Below are positions 58,606-64,000 of a stretch of DNA of 64,000 nt, in pieces; the first letter of the stretch is position 1, and every line of letters starts with the position of its first letter. Both the position numbers and the translations under genes were made by a program. The notes below the pieces were generated by a model that worked only from the letters and a program-made list of their open reading frames with translations, did no database searches and had not been told where the DNA came from. Source of the stretch: Phytobacter ursingii. Its GTDB lineage: Bacteria; Pseudomonadota; Gammaproteobacteria; Enterobacterales; Enterobacteriaceae. Location of the stretch: contig CABDWT010000004.1 of NCBI GenBank assembly GCA_901456055.1, positions 930,001-994,000 of the forward strand. The letters run 5' to 3'.

Positions 58606-59345
58606 TTGCCGTCTGCTGGTAAGTTTTGGATATCTAGCGCCTCGGTAGTTCCGGGTGGCAATAATTTCCTACTTCTGGACTGTTCAGACATGGGTAATGC
58701 TCGTAGCCGTTTGCAACCATTAATGAAAAGTGCAGTTGGAATACCTGGGAAGGCTGGGAATTTTCAGCGTGACGTAATGATCGTTCAATACCTTATTAAT
58801 ATAATCAAGCCCGTTATTCAGTATGAAATACCGTAGGACGGTATCATCTCTCGTGCATTAATCAGAACGATAAGCCAGTTCCAGTCTATACATTTACGGT
58901 TTCAACATCCTGATGAAGTTATTGAACCAGAAGAGTACGATTAAGCACATCCTTTTTTGTCGTATAAAGACATAAAAAAGCAGGCGCAGAATGACAAAAA
59001 AACAACAAGGATCAGGCTCCTGCATGGGATACGCTTGCAAAAGCTTATTCGCTGGATGCAGATGCTGCCATAAATGCTTGTTCCTGGGGAATGTTTCAGA
59101 TTAAGGGATTTAATTACGAGTCATGTGGTAATAAATATCTCGATTCTTTTTTGAAAGATATGAAATCAAATGCAGGTAAATAGTTAAACGCCTTTCTATA
59201 TTTGTGTAATAAGAATAGTTCCTTGTTATCTGCAATGGTGAATAAAGATTTTTATAATATGGCATTCAACTATAACGGAAGTGATTTCGGCGATTACGAT
59301 GTTAAAATCCGCAGAACATATGAAAGCCATGGGAAGAAACCGTGA
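58606..59345 (+). pseudogene. Decayed N-acetylmuramidase (DUF3380-type) effector gene
   Basis: No single frame is open, but consecutive pieces match one protein type. Frame of 58606: a peptidoglycan-binding-like start (K-S-A-V-G with D-V-x-x-V-Q-Y-L-I-N), an in-frame TAG at 58834, then D-G-I-I-S-R-A-L-I-R-T-I-S-Q-F-Q to a TAA at 58942. Frame of 59022: D-A-A-I-N-A-C-S-W-G-M-F-Q-I-K-G-F-N-Y, a TAG at 59181 in the place where relatives have Gln, then L-N-A-F and N-Y-N-G-S to the TGA at 59343. The region with the catalytic Glu appears deleted. Muramidases of this class are commonly secreted antibacterial effectors. Confidence 0.72.
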
Positions 59346-59953
59346 TAAAAAATCGACTAATGCGCGCAACCTTAGCCTTTTCGCTATTGATGGCAGCCTT
59401 TTCTTCTCATGCCAGCAACCTCCATTCGGGAGTGTATGAAGGTTTAATATTAGCTATATCTCCTGCGGGTCATCTTACCGGCTATTATGCCGAATCGGCT
59501 ACGGATGGCGTGAAACGCACCTGTTCATTTTCTTTATCAGGGCTGGTTTCAGCACAGAAAACAAATGCGATTACCTCATGGTCCTCATCGGTATTGCCAG
59601 GTCAAATTAGCGCCAGCACGGACGGTGTAAAACTGACGATTCCTGGCGGTCAAATGCATGCCGGGTGCATTAATGTGTTAATGCCTGAAATTAATACGGG
59701 CCTTGAACTGGAAACAACACAAGAGACACACTGGCAAGCTCTGGCACAGGCGAATGCTGAACGTGTTTATCTGAGTTCAACTGCCGATGTCGGTACCCGG
59801 CGTAAAGCATGGATCGTCAAGGGCGATGTTGTGGGTGTTTTACAGACCCAGGCAGGCTGGATGCAAATTGAGTTTGTTAGTGGAGCAGGGAAAATGATAC
59901 GCGGCTGGGTTAACAGTAAGGAGATTCAGTCTCTGACGCCACCCGCTTCCTGA
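59342..59953 (+). CDS. Exported protein, candidate immunity protein to the decayed muramidase
   Basis: 203 residues from a GTG start that overlaps the stop of the muramidase remnant by 4 bases (gtga). It has an N-terminal signal peptide (cleavage near S-H-A-S, about 24). Two cysteines lie near 60 and 102. The last 60 residues look like a bacterial SH3-type beta domain (R-V-Y-L-S-S near 140, G-W-M-Q-I near 175, G-W-V-N-S-K near 190). The reading frame is intact although its partner is ruined. Periplasmic immunity proteins are coupled to muramidase effectors in this way, so I infer that role. Not recognised by name. Confidence 0.68.
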   Translation: MIKNRLMRATLAFSLLMAAFSSHASNLHSGVYEGLILAISPAGHLTGYYAESATDGVKRTCSFSLSGLVSAQKTNAITSWSSSVLPGQISASTDGVKLTIPGGQMHAGCINVLMPEINTGLELETTQETHWQALAQANAERVYLSSTADVGTRRKAWIVKGDVVGVLQTQAGWMQIEFVSGAGKMIRGWVNSKEIQSLTPPAS

Positions 59954-60421
59954 CAGGCGAAAAAGCAGGGATATCTGAGCTACGATATCCCTTAAATCTT
60001 TAATGTCATCCCATCATACCGTTCAATTTGAATAAGCCCATGTAATTACCATTGGGTATTACTATGTTAAAGTGGCGTCGTCTCATATCCTGATAACAAT
60101 AGACTTCGTGATATTAATCGCTACTAAATGCTTATTTGTCTTTTTCTTCGTTTATGACGAAGGGTGTTTAGTGGATTGAGTGTTTCATTATATTTTTATA
60201 TATTTCATTTTATTACTGGCCGTGATGCCGATCACGTTAGCAATAATAAATAATTTAATGTTGGCATAATCTATCTGAAATGTGATTGGTTCTGCATTCG
60301 CCTGTTCACTGTCACAAATAAACGCTGTTTGCTCGCTCTATATATGTATTGATGCACAAAACACAGGCCTGAGGCATGCGCAATAATAAAATTGCCATTC
60401 CAATTATCTGATGCCAATGCA
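59954..60421. promoter_or_regulatory. AT-rich intergenic stretch with a CRP-like site
   Basis: 468 bases with no gene. It is strongly AT-rich, especially about 60100-60220. A perfect inverted repeat cgtgatgccgatcacg at 60221-60236 fits CRP spacing (GTGA-N6-TCAC) and lies 186 bases upstream of the enolase-family gene, which suggests catabolite control. Confidence 0.55.
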
Positions 60422-61576
60422 ATGAAAATACAAAAAATAGAAGTGATAAGAATAGCTATCCCGTTTGAATCGGGAAGGCAAAAAAAAGAAAACGCGCAGC
60501 AGGATTATAATGCCGCGTCGCCCCTGTTGAGTAAGATGGAAACCCTGTTAATTAAGGTCCATGCCGACAATGGATTATATGGTTGGGGGGAAGCCTTCGG
60601 CCATCTCAGTAATCCTGTGACCTTTTCAGCACTGGAAAATCTCGTCGCCCCCTTCTATGTTGGTCGGACATTCAGCACAACTGACGATATCGCAAATATC
60701 ATGCAGGAGGCGGAAGTCGCGCTCCATGGCTTCGGGCGTACTGGCCCCGTGCGCTACGCGCTCTCCGCGGTGGATATCGCCCTGTGGGATTTGCTGGGTA
60801 AACAGCAGCAGCTACCGCTGTGGAAAATGCTAGGTGCGAGCCGTAACCGTATCGGTCTATACCCTAGCCTGGTCAGCTATGACAACGACCCGCAGGCCGT
60901 AGCGAGCAAAGTGCGGGAGGTGTTTGAACTCGGCTATCGCGAGATCAAGTTGCATGAAACGACGTGGGAAGCCATCGCTGCCGCGCGTGACGTCCTCGGC
61001 GATCGCGGTGAATTGATGGTGGATGTGAACTGCCCCTGGACGCCACAAGAGGCGTTTGCCCATGCGCAGCGCCTGAAACCGCTGAACCTGCAATGGCTCG
61101 AAGAGCCCGTATGGCCACCGGAAGATGTTTGCGGGCTGGCGAAAGTCCGCGAGGCAGGCGTGCCGCTTTCCGCCGGGGAAAATGCCGCCGGAGACGGGGA
61201 TTTTATTAACCTCATCCTGCAGCGCGCGGTGGATATTCTCCAGCCAAGCGTCAGCAAAGTAGGGGGCATTACCGCCATGCTGCGCGTGATTGAGCTGGCG
61301 CAGACGCACGGTGTCAAAGTGGTTCCGCACTGCTTTTATTACGGCGCAGGTATGCTGGCAACCGCGCATCTGGTGGCGATGCTGCCGGACAATATCCTCC
61401 TCGAGGTGCCGTATATCCAGTGGATGCCGCCGTTACATGATTTCCTCAACTACCACCCGGAAATGACCTTGTCCGATAAACCCGGTTTAGGGTTTGAGCC
61501 GGATGAATCCGTTATTGCCGCGCACCTGCTTGCCAGCGCCATTTGCTCATCCGCAAAAGGAGAACGTCATGCTTAA
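60422..61576 (+). CDS. Enolase-superfamily (mandelate racemase type) sugar acid dehydratase or racemase
   Basis: 384 residues. The ATG at 60422 starts the canonical capping domain (M-K-I-Q-K-I-E-V); a TTG ten codons upstream is less likely, and no strong ribosome site is visible. The barrel holds the expected residues: Lys in R-E-I-K-L-H near 180 (the second position is His, not Lys), metal ligands Asp (V-D-V-N) near 204, Glu (E-E-P) near 229 and Glu (A-G-E-N) near 254, and the acid/base His in V-P-H-C-F near 306. It overlaps an MFS transporter gene. The substrate is probably a hydroxy or sugar acid; the exact one is unknown. Confidence 0.85.
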   Translation: MKIQKIEVIRIAIPFESGRQKKENAQQDYNAASPLLSKMETLLIKVHADNGLYGWGEAFGHLSNPVTFSALENLVAPFYVGRTFSTTDDIANIMQEAEVALHGFGRTGPVRYALSAVDIALWDLLGKQQQLPLWKMLGASRNRIGLYPSLVSYDNDPQAVASKVREVFELGYREIKLHETTWEAIAAARDVLGDRGELMVDVNCPWTPQEAFAHAQRLKPLNLQWLEEPVWPPEDVCGLAKVREAGVPLSAGENAAGDGDFINLILQRAVDILQPSVSKVGGITAMLRVIELAQTHGVKVVPHCFYYGAGMLATAHLVAMLPDNILLEVPYIQWMPPLHDFLNYHPEMTLSDKPGLGFEPDESVIAAHLLASAICSSAKGERHA

Positions 61577-62849
61577 AAATCGCTATCGTTTGATCGTCGC
61601 GCTGCTGCTCTTTTGCGCCGGGATGCTCAACTATATGGATCGTGCTGCGCTGTCGGTTATGGCACCGCTGGTGAAGAGTGACCTGCATATTAACGATGCG
61701 CAACTGGGTTTTTTATTTAGCTTCTTCTTCGTCGGTTACTGTGCGTTCTGCTTTATCGGTGGCTGGGGGGCGGATAAGTTTGGCCCGCGTAAAGTATATG
61801 CATGGGCGGCGACAATCTGGTCCGTCTTCTGCGGTGCGACGGCATTGGTGACCGGATTCTGGCAACTGGTGGTGGTGCGCGTGCTGTTTGGTATTGGTGA
61901 AGGACCGATGGGGACCACCACCAATAAATCGATCGCCAACTGGTTTCCGAAAAAAGAGATTGGCCGTGCGGTTGGTTTTACCAATGCAGGGCAGCCACTA
62001 GGGGCGGCGATTGCCGCACCGGTTGTCGGCCTGGTCGGGCTGGCTTGTGGCTGGCGCATCGCGTTTATCGTCATCGCCCTGTTAGGTCTTATCTGGGTTG
62101 CCGCCTGGTCGCTGTTGTTTCGTGATAAACCTGAACAGCACCCGAGTGTCAGCAAAGAAGAGGCGCGGTATATCAGTGCTGAACGGCCTGCGAGTCAGCA
62201 GAATGACGACGCGGCATCGCAATCACAGCATACGTTCTGGCACTACATCCTTTCTCCTTCTGTACTCGGGGTGGCCGCGGCGTTTTTCTGCTTCAACTAT
62301 ATCCAGTTCTTTTTCCTTTCCTGGCTGCCGAGCTATTTGACGGATTTCCAGCATCTGGATATTAAGAGCATGAGTATTATCGGTATTCTGCCGTGGCTGG
62401 GGGCGACCGTCGGCTTTATGGGCGGTGGCTCGGTCTGTGACGTGCTGTACCGTAAAACGGGCAATTTCCTGTTATCGCGCAAACTGGTGATTTTTGTCGG
62501 TCTGGCAATTGCCGGGGTGAGCGTACTGGCGACTGCCTATACGCAAAGCCTGACCGGTGCCGTTTCCTGCATTACGCTGGCGACGATTTTTGCCTACATG
62601 ACGCCGCAGGCATGCTGGTCGTTATTGCAGGATATCGTTCCGGCTGACCGTATCGGTACAACGGGCGGGTTTGTGCATCTGCTGGCGAACCTGGCGGGGA
62701 TTATGTCTCCGGCTGTTACCGGGCTGTTGATTCAGTACGGCGGCGGTTATCACTCGGCCTTTATTCTGGCGAGCGCGTTGTCGCTGGTGGGGATCGTTGC
62801 GCTGTTGGCGCTGGTGCGGCAAAAACGTGGTCAGCTGAATTTAGCGTGA
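61569..62849 (+). CDS. MFS transporter, anion:cation symporter family
   Basis: 426 residues, start overlapping the preceding gene by 8 bases (atgcttaa). It has 12 predicted helices and the ACS-family signature N-Y-M-D-R near 21-25, with D-K-F-G-P-R-K after helix 2. Relatives import hexuronates, galactonate, rhamnonate and similar acids. Overlap with the enolase-superfamily gene implies that it imports that enzyme's substrate. Confidence 0.9.
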   Translation: MLKNRYRLIVALLLFCAGMLNYMDRAALSVMAPLVKSDLHINDAQLGFLFSFFFVGYCAFCFIGGWGADKFGPRKVYAWAATIWSVFCGATALVTGFWQLVVVRVLFGIGEGPMGTTTNKSIANWFPKKEIGRAVGFTNAGQPLGAAIAAPVVGLVGLACGWRIAFIVIALLGLIWVAAWSLLFRDKPEQHPSVSKEEARYISAERPASQQNDDAASQSQHTFWHYILSPSVLGVAAAFFCFNYIQFFFLSWLPSYLTDFQHLDIKSMSIIGILPWLGATVGFMGGGSVCDVLYRKTGNFLLSRKLVIFVGLAIAGVSVLATAYTQSLTGAVSCITLATIFAYMTPQACWSLLQDIVPADRIGTTGGFVHLLANLAGIMSPAVTGLLIQYGGGYHSAFILASALSLVGIVALLALVRQKRGQLNLA

Positions 62850-62873
62850 TGCGTGACAGCGGAAAGTAACAGG

Positions 62874-62908
62874 TAATAAAAAACCGGGGTGCATATACAA
62901 ACCCCGGT
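62874..62908 (-). terminator. Terminator of the PEP-hydrolase-like gene
   Basis: On the reverse strand accggggt pairs with accccggt around a 10-base loop and is followed by ttttttatta. It may also help end the converging transporter transcript. Confidence 0.75.
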
Positions 62909-62946
62909 AAAAGGTGGATCGATTTTCAGGCTACGCGTACTCCTGA

Positions 62947-63774
62947 TCAGTTTCTTATTGCTTTAAATTGCCTTGTGGTCTCAGTTAATGCTATTTCAGT
63001 CGGCAGACGCTCCATAGAGCTTGCGCCATAGAAACCGTTACATTCCGGGCAGTTCTCTAAAATGAATTTCGCATCTTCCGGCGTCGCAATGGGGCCACCG
63101 TGACACAGGATGATGACATCCGGACGCACTGCTTTTGCCGCTTTTGCCCAGTCATTAATTAATGGCACGCAGTCTTTCAGGGTGAGAGCAGTTTCCGCGC
63201 CGATATTCCCGCCGGTGGTTAATCCCATATGCGGCACAATAATATCCGCACCGGCTTCGGTCATCGCAATCGCATCTTCGCGGCTAAAGACATACGGTGT
63301 TGTGAAAAGGCCTTTTTCATGCGCCAGACGAATCATATCCACTTCTAACGCATACCCCATCCCGGTCTCTTCGAGGTTGGCCCGGAAATTCCCGTCAATC
63401 AACCCCACGGTTGGGAAGTTCTGAACGCCAGCAAAGCCAATCGCTTTAACATCATCCAGAAACTTATCAAACTGACAGAAGGGGTCAGTCCCATTCACTC
63501 CCGCCAGGACCGGCGTTTTTTGGGTGACTGGCAGCACTTCTTTTGCCATATCCATAACAATTTCATTGGCGTTGCCGTAGGCCAACAATCCAGCTAATGA
63601 ACCACGACCCGCCATGCGGTAACGGCCTGAGTTATAGATAACAATCAGATCGATACCGCCGGCTTCTTCGCATTTTGCCGACAAACCTGTGCCCGCTCCG
63701 CCGCCGATGATGGGTTCCCCCCGGGCAATCATCTGATGAAATTTTTGCAATAATCCTTCACGCGTATGTTTCAT
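62947..63774 (-). CDS. TIM-barrel phosphoenolpyruvate-hydrolase-family protein
   Basis: 275 residues. The sequence fits the PEP_hydrolase (TIM-barrel) family: [12 protein letters not shown] near 23-34, Y-N-S-G-R-Y near 47-52, N-F-P-T-V-G near 119-124, P-H-M-G-L-T near 182 and C-H-G-G-P near 227. Such proteins are usually found fused or adjacent to Tm-1/UPF0261 proteins, as here. The in vivo reaction is uncertain; the family name rests on few members. Confidence 0.85.
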   Translation of the reverse strand: MKHTREGLLQKFHQMIARGEPIIGGGAGTGLSAKCEEAGGIDLIVIYNSGRYRMAGRGSLAGLLAYGNANEIVMDMAKEVLPVTQKTPVLAGVNGTDPFCQFDKFLDDVKAIGFAGVQNFPTVGLIDGNFRANLEETGMGYALEVDMIRLAHEKGLFTTPYVFSREDAIAMTEAGADIIVPHMGLTTGGNIGAETALTLKDCVPLINDWAKAAKAVRPDVIILCHGGPIATPEDAKFILENCPECNGFYGASSMERLPTEIALTETTRQFKAIRN

Positions 63775-63790
63775 GGCTTTAATTCCGTAT

Positions 63791-64000
63791 TTAGTGAATT
63801 AATTCTTTGTGTAAATTTATAAGTAGCTGATTAAATTCGGCAGAATTGATGTGATGTGGGCTGACGATCAGTTTACGGTGCAGCGTTTCGATAAATGTTG
63901 CCTTAAACGCATCGAGAAAAGCCTGATCTGCTTCTGGATCCCAGAAATCCCCACCAATGTTGTCCAGGGCTGAAAAACCGCCCATGGGGATAGCAAATCT
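63791..64000 (-). CDS. Tm-1-like (UPF0261) ATP-binding protein, C-terminal fragment
   Basis: 70 codons, open to the window edge. The end of a Tm-1/UPF0261 protein is recognisable: P-M-G-G-F-S-A-L-D followed by [10 protein letters not shown] and a late H-H-I-N motif. The in-frame ATG at 63985 is internal, because the frame continues upstream. It lies 16 bases before the TIM-barrel gene on the same strand, so the two form one operon whose start is outside the window. Confidence 0.8.
   Translation of the reverse strand, partial: RFAIPMGGFSALDNIGGDFWDPEADQAFLDAFKATFIETLHRKLIVSPHHINSAEFNQLLINLHKELIH

Overview
The window is chromosomal DNA of an enteric gammaproteobacterium. Almost every protein from about 8.7 to 53.5 kb is a close match, in length and sequence, to a gene I know from Escherichia coli and Salmonella. 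The gene order (galP-metK-speA-speB-loiP-tktA-epd-pgk-fbaA-mscS-argO-yggE-argP-rpiA-serA-fau-6S RNA-zapA-ygfB-pepP-ubiH-ubiI-gcvTHP-ygfF-bglA-yqfB-trhA-ygfZ-sdhE-cptA-fldB-xerD-dsbC-recJ-prfB-lysS-idi) is also the enteric backbone order. Genes that are not part of E. coli K-12 at these positions suggest Citrobacter or a near relative. That genus call is an inference, not a measurement.

Layout. (1) 1-8.4 kb, accessory: the start of a divergent amidohydrolase, a cysteine hydrolase of the isochorismatase fold, two tandem XapX membrane proteins, a receiver-only response regulator, an 1862-residue kinase/ATPase/histidine kinase and a convergent FixJ-type regulator. (2) 8.7-16.4 kb: galactose permease with paired GalR/GalS-like operators and a CRP site, S-adenosylmethionine synthetase with MetJ-like boxes, and the putrescine route speA-speB. 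A possible leader peptide, a terminator-like hairpin and yqgB precede speA, and an unknown lipoprotein gene sits between speA and speB. (3) 16.4-29.9 kb: protease LoiP, central carbon enzymes (transketolase, epd-pgk-fbaA), MscS, arginine exporter and its activator ArgP, RpiA and SerA. (4) 29.9-40.7 kb: 6S RNA with fau, zapA, the ygfB-pepP-ubiH-ubiI run and the glycine cleavage operon. (5) 40.8-53.5 kb: bglA with an RpiR-type regulator, small housekeeping genes, xerD-dsbC-recJ, prfB with its programmed frameshift, lysS and idi.

(6) 53.6-64 kb, accessory again: a DUF554 membrane protein, a UbiX/UbiD-type hydroxyarylic acid decarboxylase pair with a divergent LysR regulator, the LytM-like lipoprotein YgeR and tRNA-Gly(CCC). 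Just past the tRNA lies a broken N-acetylmuramidase gene whose last bases overlap an intact exported protein gene. This looks like the relic of an antibacterial effector with its immunity partner left behind. After it come an enolase-superfamily dehydratase overlapping an MFS anion symporter, and a convergent pair (TIM-barrel PEP-hydrolase-like protein and the end of a Tm-1/UPF0261 protein) that reads as an uncharacterised acid catabolic locus.

The observations I rate highest are the decayed muramidase/immunity pair, the large sensor whose Ser/Thr kinase domain has lost catalytic residues and which sits between two different response regulators, and the leader-ORF-plus-hairpin arrangement ahead of yqgB-speA.
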